A DNA stretch of 64,000 nucleotides. Origin: Amarolinea aalborgensis. Its GTDB lineage: Bacteria; Chloroflexota; Anaerolineae; SSC4; Amarolineaceae. The stretch spans positions 1 to 64,000 of the forward strand of contig NZ_UETR01000007.1 in NCBI RefSeq assembly GCF_900491745.1. The letters are read 5' to 3'. A model generated the notes under the pieces. That model was given only the letters and a program-made list of their open reading frames with translations, had not been told where the DNA came from and did no database searches. Both the position numbers and the translations under genes were made by a program. This document shows, in pieces, positions 1 through 8,776 of this stretch (the stretch's first letter is position 1; every line of letters starts with the position of its first letter).

Positions 1-171
1 CACCTCCGCCTCACGCGTCACCTGGCGCAGTTCCTTGTCTAGGAATTCGTACTTGCGCCGCCAGTCAATGTCCGCCGCCGCATCGGCCAAGAAGAACGTC
101 ATGAACTCCGGGAAATAGCGCTCAAGCGCCTCTTTCCAGGGGTTATCGTAGTCGGTCAATCGTTTGCTCAT
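1..171 (-). CDS. Rpn/PD-(D/E)XK transposase-like protein, N-terminal part
   Basis: The first 57 codons of a gene that runs off the left edge. The reading starts at an ATG (169-171) whose bases overlap the stop of the upstream DUF3467 gene in an ATGA arrangement. It begins MSKRLTDYDNPWKEALERYF and continues with a YEFLDKEL motif. This opening is typical of the Rpn family of recombination-promoting nucleases/putative transposases that are abundant in Chloroflexota and cyanobacteria. The catalytic PD-(D/E)XK core would lie outside the window, so activity cannot be judged. It is the last visible gene of the ssb operon, joined by translational overlap. Confidence 0.6.
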   Translation of the reverse strand, partial: MSKRLTDYDNPWKEALERYFPEFMTFFLADAAADIDWRRKYEFLDKELRQVTREAEV

Positions 172-521
172 GTCTCAGGCGGCTCGTTGCCGACTTTCCA
201 CTGCACACCGCCCAGGAATCCCTGGCCCGGATCGAAATCGTGCGGGGTTTTGATTTCGCCGAAGCGGCGTTCGTAGTTGACCAGGTTTTCGTTCAGGGCG
301 CGCAGCAGCAGCTTGGCGTTCATCGGGGTCAGCATGATGCGGGCGCGCACCCGCACCTGCTGCGGCGCGTTGGGCATCATCTGCCCGAAGTCAATCATCA
401 CCTCGGACGGGGAATGGTTGATGATGGCAAAGTTGGCATAGACCAGGTCCAGGTTGTTTGGCACTTCGATGTTCAACTGGCGGGCTGGCTCTGGCGGGCC
501 AGGCGGGCGATTGGCTGGCAT
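168..521 (-). CDS. DUF3467 family protein
   Basis: A protein of about 117 residues starting MPANRPPGPPEPARQL. The centre (IEVPNNLDLVYANFAIINHS, then VMIDFGQMMPNA) is the DUF3467 signature of small proteins of unknown function. The open frame extends further upstream, but the ATG at 521 is preferred because homologues begin near this proline-rich stretch. It sits 108 bases downstream of ssb and overlaps the next gene by four bases, so it is probably cotranscribed with ssb. Function is unknown. Confidence 0.7.
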   Translation of the reverse strand: MPANRPPGPPEPARQLNIEVPNNLDLVYANFAIINHSPSEVMIDFGQMMPNAPQQVRVRARIMLTPMNAKLLLRALNENLVNYERRFGEIKTPHDFDPGQGFLGGVQWKVGNEPPET

Positions 522-629
522 GATGAACTCCTCGCTAACCGATGCAGATCGTCGTGCTCGATTGAGTCTGCGCACGATCCCCCTGGCGCGCTGGCGTGAG
601 GATGCCAGGGGAACCGTGTGCGACGGCGC

Positions 630-1109
630 TCAAAATGGGATCTCTTCGTCATGCAATTCGGGTGGGGGTGGGCCAAAATTGCTTGGGGCGCCGCTGGCGG
701 CTGGCCGCGGCGCAGAGCGCGGCGCCGCGGCATTGTACGCGCCCGCAGGCGCGCCGCTGGCGACCCCTGGCGCCGGGGCATCACTGCGACCGCCCAGGAA
801 ACGCACATCGCGCGCGGTTAACTCCAGCGACGCTCGCGGCGTGCCATCCTGCGCCGCATAGGCCGAGACCTCTACTTCGCCTTCAATCAATACCATGCGC
901 CCTTTGCTCAGGTACTGGCTGCATGTTTCGGCCAATTGTCGCCAGGCGGTGACGCGGAACCAGGTGGTTTTTTCCTGCACCGAGCCATCCTGCAGCTTGA
1001 CCTTGCGGTTGACGGCGACGCTGAAACTGGTGACGGGGACGCCGCTGGGGGTGTAACGCATTTCGGGGTCGGAACCGAGGTTACCGACGATCGTGATTCT
1101 CTGCCACAT
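630..1109 (-). CDS. ssb: single-stranded DNA-binding protein
   Basis: 159 residues. The OB fold occupies about residues 1-110 (starts MWQRITIVGNLGSDPEMRYT; core TTWFRVTAWRQLAE). A low-complexity Ala/Pro/Gly linker follows. The extreme C-terminus is DEEIPF, the acidic tip through which SSB recruits replication and repair proteins. It coats single-stranded DNA during replication, recombination and repair. Length and tail are normal for bacterial SSB. A strong sigma-70 type promoter lies just upstream (1182-1210), and DUF3467 follows in the same direction. Confidence 0.95.
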   Translation of the reverse strand: MWQRITIVGNLGSDPEMRYTPSGVPVTSFSVAVNRKVKLQDGSVQEKTTWFRVTAWRQLAETCSQYLSKGRMVLIEGEVEVSAYAAQDGTPRASLELTARDVRFLGGRSDAPAPGVASGAPAGAYNAAAPRSAPRPAASGAPSNFGPPPPELHDEEIPF

Positions 1110-1181
1110 TGTTCTGTGTCCTTTCCGTTCGTATTGTGCTCAATCCAACGTGGCGCCGCAGCCACGGTGACAGCAAGCTGT

Positions 1182-1210
1182 ATTGTAGAGGAAACCACGC
1201 CAGTTGTCAA
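1182..1210 (-). promoter_or_regulatory. ssb promoter
   Basis: On the minus strand there is TTGACA (1205-1210), a 17-base spacer, then TACAAT (1182-1187), about 70 bases before the ssb start codon. The -35 is the exact consensus and the -10 has one mismatch. Confidence 0.7.
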
Positions 1211-1244
1211 AATAGCACAAGTGTTCTTGTGGGTTACACCGTTC

Positions 1245-2306
1245 TTATGCCGAAATGAGCGTGAGTGCGCCGGGCGCCAGGGCCAGACTGAGCCGCGCGC
1301 CTTCCATGCTTGCGTCAGCCAGCGGCAGTTCGAACTGCAAGGGCGTTGCTAACCCATCGGCCTGAAACTCAATGCCAAAATAGCTGCCGCGGAACGTGCG
1401 ACGCACCACCTGGCCGTGGATGAGATTGGGCCCGGGCGCGCCGTCTGCCGCCGCGCGCGCAGCTTCTGGCCGGATCAGTACAATGACCGCTTGTCCCGAC
1501 TGCGCGGCGTCGTTCATGGCCGGGGCAAGCTGCAAGGGGCCGAGGTCCGTCTGCACCACTGCGCCGTCGGGGCCAATCGCCCAGCGCCCAGCGATCAGAT
1601 TGTTCAGCCCCAAGAACTGGGCCACGCCGCGGTTGGCGGGCTGCTGGTAGACCGCTGCGGGCGCGCCGCGTTGGACGATTTGCCCATCGCGCATGATCAA
1701 GATGTGATCTGCGATGGCAAACGCCTCTTGCTGATCATGGGTGACGTACAGCGTGGTCAGCCCCACACGCTTGAGGATCGTGCGCAGCTCGCTCAGCAGG
1801 TCCGCGCGTAAGGTGCGATCGAGGGATCCCAGCGGCTCGTCGAGCATGAGGAGCTGCGGCTGCGGGGCCAGACTGCGCGCCAGGGCAACGCGCTGCTGTT
1901 CGCCGCCGGACAGCTCGTGCACGCGGCGGGCGCCGAAGCCGCGCAGGTTGACCAAGGCCAGCATCTCATCCACGCGTTGGCGAATGCGATCTGGCGCGGC
2001 GCCTTGCATACGCAAGCCAAAGGCAATGTTGTCTGCGACGCTGCGATGGGGAAAGAGGGCAAAATCTTGGAACATCAGTCCAAAACCGCGCTGATGCACG
2101 GCCACTCGCGTCAGGTCGCGGCCCGCGTAGCTGACCGCACCCTCATCCGCCTGGTCCAGCCCGGCCACGATGCGCAGCAAGGTGGTCTTGCCGCAGCCGC
2201 TTGGCCCCAACAGGCAGGCGATCTCGCCGTCGGCCACGGTCAAGGACACCTCTCGCAGCACCCGCGTCGTCCCAAACGCCTTCGACACCCCATTCACACT
2301 CAACAT
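1245..2306 (-). CDS. ABC transporter ATP-binding protein, thiamine import
   Basis: 353 residues. Walker A is GPSGCGKTT at about residues 34-42, the Q-loop is near LMFQDFALFPH, the signature is LSGGEQQRVALARS, and Walker B is LMLDEPLGSLD. An extra C-terminal TOBE-like domain (about residues 240-353) follows, as in the FbpC/PotA/CysA group. It hydrolyses ATP to power the permease encoded just upstream. Assignment to thiamine (ThiQ role) rests on the neighbours: a ThiB-like binding protein, ThiN and a TPP riboswitch. The ATPase alone would equally fit an iron or spermidine system, and it is longer than enterobacterial ThiQ. It is the last gene of the operon. Confidence 0.85.
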   Translation of the reverse strand: MLSVNGVSKAFGTTRVLREVSLTVADGEIACLLGPSGCGKTTLLRIVAGLDQADEGAVSYAGRDLTRVAVHQRGFGLMFQDFALFPHRSVADNIAFGLRMQGAAPDRIRQRVDEMLALVNLRGFGARRVHELSGGEQQRVALARSLAPQPQLLMLDEPLGSLDRTLRADLLSELRTILKRVGLTTLYVTHDQQEAFAIADHILIMRDGQIVQRGAPAAVYQQPANRGVAQFLGLNNLIAGRWAIGPDGAVVQTDLGPLQLAPAMNDAAQSGQAVIVLIRPEAARAAADGAPGPNLIHGQVVRRTFRGSYFGIEFQADGLATPLQFELPLADASMEGARLSLALAPGALTLISA

Positions 2307-2315
2307 TCACTAACC

Positions 2316-2352
2316 CCCCAAGCTCAATCTTCAATCTGCCATCTTCAATTCC
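2316..2352. repeat. degenerate short repeat between thiP and its ATPase
   Basis: On the minus strand this spacer consists of imperfect copies of a 7-8 base unit around GAAGATTG (ATTGAAGAT, GCAGATTGAAGATTGAG). Similar units occur at 4053-4080 and 54717-54760. Confidence 0.4.
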
Positions 2353-4044
2353 CTAAAACTCCCCCATCTCTCCATACCGCATCCACTCCAGCAGGATGAA
2401 GCCAACCGCGCAAACAAGCATGAGCAGGCTGCTGGCAGCCAGGGCCTGGCCGTAATTCAATGCGCCGGGCTGACCCAGGAAGCGGTAGATCGCCAGGGGC
2501 AGGGTCGGCGTTTGGGGCCGCGCAATGAGCACGGTGGCGCCGAATTCCCCCAAGGAGACGGTGAAGGCAAAGACCGCGCCCACGATCAGCGCCGGCGCGA
2601 GGATCGGCAGGTCAACCTCGCGGCGGACGCGGTCGGGCGCTGCGCCGAGCACCGCGGCGGCCTCACGCAGGTGCGGATGGATGCCGCGCAGCACGGGCAG
2701 AAGGCTGCGAATGACGAACGGCAGCGCAACCAGGGTGTGCGCCAGCGGTATCAGCAGCGGCGAGGCCCGCAGGTTGAGCGGGGGCGAGTCCAGCGCCACC
2801 AGGAAACCGAGGCCGAGTGTGACCGATGAGGTGCCGAGGGGCAGCATGAAGAGAGGATCGAGCCACGCCGTCGCGCGCTGGCGCGGCCTGGCCAGCAGGT
2901 AGGCGCTGAGCACGCCGAGGATCAGCGCCAACGCCAGCGCCGCCGCGGCGAAGAGAAGCGAATTGCGCAGCGCCTCCACCGGCGGCACGAAGAGGATGGA
3001 CTGGCGCCGGTTGATGAAAAGCTCACGGTAGTAAGCCAGGCTAACGCCGTTCGGTGTGCTGACGGAGCGCGCTATCAACGCCGCCAGGGGCGCCAGAAGT
3101 AGCCCAAAGAGGAGGCTGATGCCTGACCCTACCACCAGGCGCTGACGCCAGCCTGTCATGCGCTGCTGTGTGGCCTGCTGCGGTTTGAAGTTGAGCGCGG
3201 TGGCGGCTCGCGCTTGCACGCGCGTGTAGACCATCATCACGGCCAGTGTGATCGCCATTTGCACCAGCGCCAGCGCCGCCGCCACCGGCAGGCGGAAGAG
3301 GTTGACCGCCTGGCGATAGATTTCGACCTCCAGGGTGGCGAAGCGGGGGCCGCCCAGGATCAAGATGACGCCGAAACTGGTAAAGCAGAAGAGAAAAATC
3401 AATAGGCAGGCCGCGGTCAACGACGGCAGCAGTAGGGGCAGCGTAATCTCACGGAAAACTTGCCAGCGGCTGGCGCCCAATACGGCTGCGGCCTGTTCGA
3501 GCCGGGGGTCCAAATTCGCCCAGAAGCCGCCTACCATGCGCAGCACGATGGTGGCGTTGTAGAAGACGTGCGCCAACAGGATCATCCAAATCGTCTGCTG
3601 AATTTGCACGGGCGGCTGACTGAGATGAAACGCGTGCATGAGCCAGCGGTTGACTTCCCCGTTGGGACCAAGCAGGGCGCTGAAGGCCGCAGCCACCACC
3701 ACTGTCGGCATGACGAAGGGAACCGTACTGAGCGCCCGCAGCACGGTTTTGCCGGGAAACGTGTAGCGGGCGAACACGTAAGCCGCGGGCAGGCCTACGG
3801 CCAGGGTGAGGAGAGTCGAGACAGTCGCCTGCCAGGTAGTGAACCAGAGCACGCGGCCATAGTACGACTCCCGGACGAGTACGGCCACCGGCGTCAGGTC
3901 AAGCCGGCCGTCGGGCGCCAGGCTGACGCGCAGAATCTCGAACAAAGGATAGAAGAAAAAGACGGCCAAAAACACCAGCGGGATCATTAGCGCCGCGCTT
4001 TGCCACCTCAGCGCGCGCCTGACCTGCTTGCCTCGCTCCATCAT
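2353..4044 (-). CDS. ABC transporter permease, thiamine type, fused double domain
   Basis: About 563 residues with two homologous halves, each with roughly six hydrophobic segments and an EAA loop (EQAAAVLGASRWQVFREITLPLL in half one; REAAAVLGAAPDRVRREVDLPIL in half two). This fused architecture is that of ThiP/FbpB-type permeases, so one chain forms the whole membrane channel. The start chosen is the ATG pair at 4044 after a GAGGGTGAAGGG ribosome-binding site; the longer frame to 4104 translates a repeat and overlaps the end of the binding-protein gene. It lies between the binding protein and the ATPase. Thiamine is inferred from the operon. Confidence 0.88.
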   Translation of the reverse strand: MMERGKQVRRALRWQSAALMIPLVFLAVFFFYPLFEILRVSLAPDGRLDLTPVAVLVRESYYGRVLWFTTWQATVSTLLTLAVGLPAAYVFARYTFPGKTVLRALSTVPFVMPTVVVAAAFSALLGPNGEVNRWLMHAFHLSQPPVQIQQTIWMILLAHVFYNATIVLRMVGGFWANLDPRLEQAAAVLGASRWQVFREITLPLLLPSLTAACLLIFLFCFTSFGVILILGGPRFATLEVEIYRQAVNLFRLPVAAALALVQMAITLAVMMVYTRVQARAATALNFKPQQATQQRMTGWRQRLVVGSGISLLFGLLLAPLAALIARSVSTPNGVSLAYYRELFINRRQSILFVPPVEALRNSLLFAAAALALALILGVLSAYLLARPRQRATAWLDPLFMLPLGTSSVTLGLGFLVALDSPPLNLRASPLLIPLAHTLVALPFVIRSLLPVLRGIHPHLREAAAVLGAAPDRVRREVDLPILAPALIVGAVFAFTVSLGEFGATVLIARPQTPTLPLAIYRFLGQPGALNYGQALAASSLLMLVCAVGFILLEWMRYGEMGEF

Positions 4045-4052
4045 CCCTTCAC

Positions 4053-4081
4053 CCTCTCCGGTCTCCGGTCTCCAATCTCCT
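4053..4081. repeat. short tandem GGAGACC repeat before the permease
   Basis: On the minus strand: GGAGATT GGAGACC GGAGACC GGAGAGG, four near-identical heptamers between the binding-protein stop and the permease start. The last copy runs into the likely ribosome-binding site. Confidence 0.5.
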
Positions 4082-5159
4082 ATCGCAGCACCGCCGTGGT
4101 CCACGCGTCAATCCACGCGTCACGCTGCTGGCTGATAGCGTCTGCGGCCAGGATGGCCGGCGCGGCCGGCTGAACAGCAAACTGCGTGAAGAGCGAGGGC
4201 AGGCTGGCTGTCCGGTTGGCCGGGTAGACAAACATCTGCAAGGGGATGTCTTCCTGGAAGGGCGGGCTGAGCATGAAGTCAATCCATTTGGCGGCCAGAT
4301 CACGGTTGGGCGATCCCTTGAGCATGCCGACGAATTCGATCTGGCGGAAGCTGGCGCCGTCTGGCAGAATGTTCCCAGTCGGCGGCGTCGTCAATTTGCC
4401 TTCGCTGAAGTATACCTCTGCGGCCGGGCTGGTCGCGTAGCTGACCACCAGGGGGCGCGGACCTTTGCCGCTGCTGCCGCTGAACTGCGTGTAATAGGCG
4501 TCCTCCCAACCCTCGCTCACAAGCACGTCGTTGGCGCGCAGCGCCTGCCACCAGGCCAGGTAGCCATCCGGGCCGAAGCGGGCGATGCTGGCCAGCAAGA
4601 AGGCCAGGCCCGGGGATGACGTGGCCGGGTTTTCCACCACCAGCAGGCTCTTGTACGCCGGCTTGACCAGGTCTTCCAGGGTCTGTGGCGCAGGCAGCTG
4701 CCTGTCGGCAAACCACTGCTTGTCATAATTCAAGCAGATGTAGCCAAAGTCCACTGGCAGCAGGCGGAACTGCGGGTCGAGCTGTAGATCGGCTGGGATG
4801 TCGGCCAGGCGTGGGGATTGGTAGGCCTCGAAAATACCACTGTTCAGCGCCCGGCTGAGAAAGGTGTTGTCCACCCCAAAGAAGACATCGGCCAGCGGGT
4901 TGTCCTTGCTCAGGATGGCCTGGTTGAGCGCACTGCCCGCGTCGTTGGCCTTCACGATGTGGACCGTGACGTGGTTGGCGTCTTCGAACTGTTTGATCAC
5001 CGCTTCGCTCGCGGCAAAGCTGTCATGCGTCATGATGGTCAGCGTGCGAGGTCCGGGTGGTGTGGCGGTTGGCGCTGGCGCCGCCGGAACACAGGCGGTC
5101 ACACCCAGCAGAGTCAGCAGGGCGATGAGAGCGGTGTTTACGGGTGTTTGTCTACGCAT
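4080..5159 (-). CDS. thiB: thiamine ABC transporter substrate-binding lipoprotein
   Basis: About 359 residues. The N-terminus has a hydrophobic segment ending in the lipobox-like LGVTAC, then an Ala/Pro/Thr linker, so it is probably an anchored extracytoplasmic lipoprotein. The mature part begins LTIMTHDSFAASEAVIKQFE, close to the TbpA/ThiB family, with later motifs NPLADVFFGVDNTFLSRAL and LPVDFGYICLNYD typical of thiamine-binding proteins. Start: the ATG at 5159 follows GAGGACC at good spacing and overlaps the end of thiN by eight bases, giving translational coupling. It delivers thiamine (or TMP/TPP) to the permease encoded next. Confidence 0.88.
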   Translation of the reverse strand: MRRQTPVNTALIALLTLLGVTACVPAAPAPTATPPGPRTLTIMTHDSFAASEAVIKQFEDANHVTVHIVKANDAGSALNQAILSKDNPLADVFFGVDNTFLSRALNSGIFEAYQSPRLADIPADLQLDPQFRLLPVDFGYICLNYDKQWFADRQLPAPQTLEDLVKPAYKSLLVVENPATSSPGLAFLLASIARFGPDGYLAWWQALRANDVLVSEGWEDAYYTQFSGSSGKGPRPLVVSYATSPAAEVYFSEGKLTTPPTGNILPDGASFRQIEFVGMLKGSPNRDLAAKWIDFMLSPPFQEDIPLQMFVYPANRTASLPSLFTQFAVQPAAPAILAADAISQQRDAWIDAWTTAVLR

Positions 5160-5802
5160 TTGGTTGGTCCTCGATATGTACAACCAGGATCAGGCCTTGT
5201 TCGATACTCAGCTCGGCTGCTGGGCCGATCAGGATATTGCTGACGCCGCGCGCTGAGCCTAATGCCAGTGTGGCCTCATGCAGCGGCCATTCCAGGTGGC
5301 GTGCGGTCACGCCGATAGCCGCGCCGCCGACTGGAATGAGCGACAACGTGTCGCCTGGTTGGCCGGCAATGGTCAGCGGGCGCCCAGGCCGCAGCACGCG
5401 TACGGTCTGGTTGCCGTCCACCATGCGGACCTCACGTTCGGCCAAATCCGCGCGCGTCAGCAGGAGGAGATTGGCCAGCGTGTGGTCAATTCGCCCGCCC
5501 AACACGCCTACGATCACAATGACCGCAGCGCCTGCCTGCAGGGCATGGTCAAGCGCCAACTCCAGGTCCGTCTCATCCTTGCGCGTGGGCATGATGATGA
5601 ACGGGCTGCCCTGGGCTGTCAGCGTGGCCTGCGCCGCGGTTGGCAGCGAATCCAGGTCGCCAATGACCAGGTTAGGGCGCCAACCCCAGCGCAGGCAGTG
5701 CGCCGCGCCCAAGTCTGCGCCAATCACCAGGTCTCCAGGTTCTGGCTGCAATCCTGCGGGTCGCCTGACCTCTGGACTGCCTGCGACTACAATGGCTCGC
5801 AT
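5152..5802 (-). CDS. thiN: thiamine diphosphokinase
   Basis: 216 residues. It converts imported thiamine and ATP to thiamine diphosphate and AMP. Family motifs are visible: DLVIGADLGAAHCL, the metal/nucleotide motif NLVIGDLDSL, and KDETDLELALDHAL followed by VLGGRIDHTLANLLLL. The C-terminal part resembles the thiamine-binding domain. It is the first gene of the operon behind the TPP riboswitch and overlaps the start of the binding-protein gene. The set (kinase plus importer, no biosynthetic thi genes in view) indicates thiamine salvage. Confidence 0.9.
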   Translation of the reverse strand: MRAIVVAGSPEVRRPAGLQPEPGDLVIGADLGAAHCLRWGWRPNLVIGDLDSLPTAAQATLTAQGSPFIIMPTRKDETDLELALDHALQAGAAVIVIVGVLGGRIDHTLANLLLLTRADLAEREVRMVDGNQTVRVLRPGRPLTIAGQPGDTLSLIPVGGAAIGVTARHLEWPLHEATLALGSARGVSNILIGPAAELSIEQGLILVVHIEDQPNA

Positions 5803-5827
5803 AATTCCTCAGATTCTGAACGATCCT

Positions 5828-5862
5828 AAAAAAAGGCCGCCTCACCTGAGTGAAGCGGCCTT
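5828..5862 (-). terminator. intrinsic terminator of the TPP riboswitch
   Basis: Minus strand: AAGGCCGC, loop, GCGGCCTT, then a run of seven T (5834-5828). It lies between the riboswitch aptamer and thiN, so it is the likely expression platform that stops transcription when TPP is bound. Confidence 0.85.
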
Positions 5863-5874
5863 GTGCGCGACAAC

Positions 5875-5981
5875 AGCATGTCCCTACGCCGGCATTATCC
5901 AGGTCAGGTTCAAAGGGTCGAAGCCAGTGGCCTGACGGCCAGGGACTTCCTCTCAACCGGGCATACTCCCAGCTCCCCATC
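5875..5981 (-). promoter_or_regulatory. TPP riboswitch (THI element)
   Basis: Minus strand: GGGGAGCT near 5979, a CCGGTTGAGAGG segment carrying the conserved TGAGA, and the hallmark ACCCTTTGAACCTGACCTGG followed by ATAATGCCGGCGTAGGGA. These are the conserved pyrimidine- and pyrophosphate-binding elements of the TPP aptamer. It precedes thiN and the thiamine importer, the expected targets. The terminator at 5828-5862 implies transcriptional OFF control by TPP. Confidence 0.93.
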
Positions 5982-6022
5982 GTGTATTCGTTTTGCTGTA
6001 CAGTTCTTTTGTTTAGCGGCGT

Positions 6023-8536
6023 CTACTCCAGGACAGGCTCCAGCAGCTGCTCCATGACCAGATCGTCCAGCACACTGGCTGGCGCGGGCGTGGAGGCAAT
6101 CACCTTGAGCTCGATTTCCTTGGTGTCCGGATTGTAGTCTGCCAGGACCGTGTCGCCAGGACTGAAGCGGCCGGCCAGGACACCCTCGCTGAGCGGGTCA
6201 TCGAGCAGGTTCTGGATGGCTCGGCGCAGCGGGCGGGCGCCGTAGTCTGGATCATAGCCGATGTTGGCGACATGTTCCTTGGTGGCGTCGCTGATCTGCA
6301 AGCTGATGTTGTGCTCACTGAGTTGCCAATGCACCCGCTTCAGCTCCAGGTCAACGATGTCGGTGATTTGCTGCTTAGTCAGCGCGCGGAAGACCATCAC
6401 GCCGTCAACCCGGTTCAGGAATTCCGGCCGGAAAGTCTTCTTGAGCGCATCGGTCACCCGCTCGCGCATGGCCTGGTATTCATCTTCGACCTTCTTTTGT
6501 TCATCCCGGTTCGGGATGAAGCCCAGGCTGGTTGCGCGCTTGATCAACTGCGCGCCCACGTTCGAGGTCATGATGATGATAGCGTTGCGGAAATCAACCC
6601 GGCGGCCTTTGGCGTCGCTCAAGTGCCCATCTTCCATGATTTGCAGCAGCATGTTGAAGACTTCAGGATGGGCCTTTTCGATCTCATCCAGCAGCACGAC
6701 CGAGTAGGGGCGACGACGCACTGCCTCGGTCAATTGACCGCCCTCTTCATAGCCGATGTACCCGGGCGGCGCGCCCACCAGGCGACTCACATTATGCCGT
6801 TCCATGAACTCGCTCATGTCAATCTTGATGAGCGCCTCTTCGCTGCCAAAGAGGAATTCAGCCAGCGTTTTGGCCAGCAGCGTCTTGCCGACGCCCGTAG
6901 GGCCGAGGAAGATCAGGGTGGCAATCGGGCGCTTAGGATCCTTGAGTCCGGCGCGAGCGCGGCGCACTGCCTTGCTGACGGCGTCAATGGCCTCTTGTTG
7001 GCCTACCACGCGGCGGTGCAGTTCCTGCTCCATTTCAAGCAAACGCGCCGACTCTTCGCCCGCAATGCGCATGAGCGGAATGCCAGTCCACATGGAAACG
7101 ACTTCCGCCACATCTTCTGCCATCACTTTGGGGCGATTGTCTACATCTTCCCAGCCCATGCGCAGCTGATCAAGCTCATGTTCCAGCTCTACCTCGCGGT
7201 AGCGCAGGTCAATGGCGTCGTCATAGCGCTGCGTGTTCAAGGCTTCTTCTTTTTCTTTTTGCAGCGACTTCAGGGTGACGAAGGTCTCGCGCAAGTTGCG
7301 TGCATAGGGCGCCTTGTACATCCGCACGCGGCTGGCGGCCTCATCAATCACGTCAATGGCCTTGTCGGGCAAGAAGCGATCTACGACATAACGCGCGGCC
7401 AGCGTGGCTGCAGCGTGGATCGCATCTTCTGTGATCTCCAGCTTGTGATGGGTCTCGTAGGCGCCCTTGACGCCGCGCAGAATCTCCACGGTTTCTTCGA
7501 TGGTCGGCTCGAAGACCTGCACTGGCTGGAAGCGGCGCTCCAACGCGGCGTCGCCTTCGATGTAGCGGCGATACTCGTCCAGCGTCGTCGCGCCGATGCA
7601 CTGCAGCTCACCGCGCGAGAGAGCAGGTTTGAGGATATTGGCCGCGTCGACCGAGCTGCCGGCCGAACCTGCGCCTACCAGCATGTGCACTTCGTCAATG
7701 AAGAGAATACTGGCCGTGTTCTTGATCTCTTCGATCACCTTCTTGAGCCGCTCTTCAAATTGGCCGCGATACATCGTGCCGGCGACCAACGAGCCTACGT
7801 CAAGGGTCAGCACGCGTTTGTTGAGCAGCAGCTCCGGCACGTTGCCTTCGACGATGCGTTGGGCCAGACCCTCGACAATAGCCGTTTTACCGACGCCCGG
7901 CTCACCGATGAGGGCCGGGTTGTTTTTCGTGCGCCGGCACAGAATCTGCACCACGCGCTCGATTTCCTTTTCGCGGCCGATGACACGATCGAGCTTGCCT
8001 TCTTCCGCCAGCGCGGTCAAATCGAGGCCCAATTGATCGAGCATGGGCGTCTTGCGTTCAGCCTTCTGTTTTTCTTTGGTGAGCTGAGTCTGGCTCTGCA
8101 GGATGCTGCGCGCAGTTTGGGTGCGCAGCTTATCCAGGTTGACGCCCAGGCTGCGTAGAACGTTGACTGCGATGCCGTCGCCCTCGCGCACAAGTCCCAG
8201 GAGAAGGTGTTCTGTGCCGATGTAGTGATGGCCCATCAGCCGCGCTTCGTCAATGGCCAGCTCGAGGACGCGTTTGGTGCGCGGGGCCAGGTTGGGCTTG
8301 CCTATCGGCATGCGTTCTCCACGACCCACGGTGCGCTCAATCGCCCGCACGACATGGCTGCCCTCCACACCCAATTCTTGCAGCACCTTCACCGCCACGC
8401 CATTTTCCTCGCGCACCAGGCCGAGCAGCAGGTGCTCGGTGCCGATATAGTTGTGGTTAAGGCGCTGCGCTTCCTCTTGAGCCAACTGGAGGACGCGACG
8501 CGCCCGCTTGGTAAACCGATCAAACTTGTCTGTCAT
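6023..8536 (-). CDS. clpC: ATP-dependent Clp protease ATP-binding subunit ClpC
   Basis: 837 residues, full length for ClpC. Two Clp-N repeats occupy about residues 1-145 (GTEHLLLGLVREENG and GTEHLLLGLVREGDG). AAA+ domain 1 has Walker A GEPGVGKTAIVEGLA. A UVR-type coiled middle region contains KEKEEALNTQRYDDAIDLR. AAA+ domain 2 has Walker A GPTGVGKTLLAKTL. The LGF tripeptide (TSLGFIPNRDE) is the loop that docks on ClpP. It unfolds substrates and feeds them to ClpP; no clpP, mcsA or ctsR is adjacent. The start ATG at 8536 follows AAAGGAATTGGCATC. Confidence 0.96.
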   Translation of the reverse strand: MTDKFDRFTKRARRVLQLAQEEAQRLNHNYIGTEHLLLGLVREENGVAVKVLQELGVEGSHVVRAIERTVGRGERMPIGKPNLAPRTKRVLELAIDEARLMGHHYIGTEHLLLGLVREGDGIAVNVLRSLGVNLDKLRTQTARSILQSQTQLTKEKQKAERKTPMLDQLGLDLTALAEEGKLDRVIGREKEIERVVQILCRRTKNNPALIGEPGVGKTAIVEGLAQRIVEGNVPELLLNKRVLTLDVGSLVAGTMYRGQFEERLKKVIEEIKNTASILFIDEVHMLVGAGSAGSSVDAANILKPALSRGELQCIGATTLDEYRRYIEGDAALERRFQPVQVFEPTIEETVEILRGVKGAYETHHKLEITEDAIHAAATLAARYVVDRFLPDKAIDVIDEAASRVRMYKAPYARNLRETFVTLKSLQKEKEEALNTQRYDDAIDLRYREVELEHELDQLRMGWEDVDNRPKVMAEDVAEVVSMWTGIPLMRIAGEESARLLEMEQELHRRVVGQQEAIDAVSKAVRRARAGLKDPKRPIATLIFLGPTGVGKTLLAKTLAEFLFGSEEALIKIDMSEFMERHNVSRLVGAPPGYIGYEEGGQLTEAVRRRPYSVVLLDEIEKAHPEVFNMLLQIMEDGHLSDAKGRRVDFRNAIIIMTSNVGAQLIKRATSLGFIPNRDEQKKVEDEYQAMRERVTDALKKTFRPEFLNRVDGVMVFRALTKQQITDIVDLELKRVHWQLSEHNISLQISDATKEHVANIGYDPDYGARPLRRAIQNLLDDPLSEGVLAGRFSPGDTVLADYNPDTKEIELKVIASTPAPASVLDDLVMEQLLEPVLE

Positions 8537-8720
8537 GATGCCAATTCCTTTGGCTAATCAAACCGCTGTTGATATGGTTGAGACTATGTCACACTGAGAA
8601 GGGCCAATCTGATAGCCAGGTATGGTCATCCTTCATCATGTGCGGCCTGCCATCGTTCGCTGCGCAGTGTAACCAACATGAGCCGCCGATTCGGTGAGAA
8701 GTCGTACTCTTTAGCGGGTT

Positions 8721-8764
8721 AAAAACGAACCTGCCAGGCTGGTTCAACCTGACAGGTTTTGTTT
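8721..8764 (-). terminator. rpsA terminator
   Basis: Minus strand: AACCTGTCAGGTTGAACC pairs with AGCCTGGCAGGTT and is followed by CGTTTTT. The opposite strand also has TTTTGTTT after the stem, so it could work in both directions. It lies just past the rpsA stop codon. Confidence 0.75.
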
Positions 8765-8776
8765 CGGCCAGTTTGT

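Noticed and set aside
6272..8158. A 628-codon open frame on the plus strand opposite clpC
   Set aside because: It is the mirror of a highly conserved ClpC coding sequence in GC-rich DNA; no start signal and no family resemblance.
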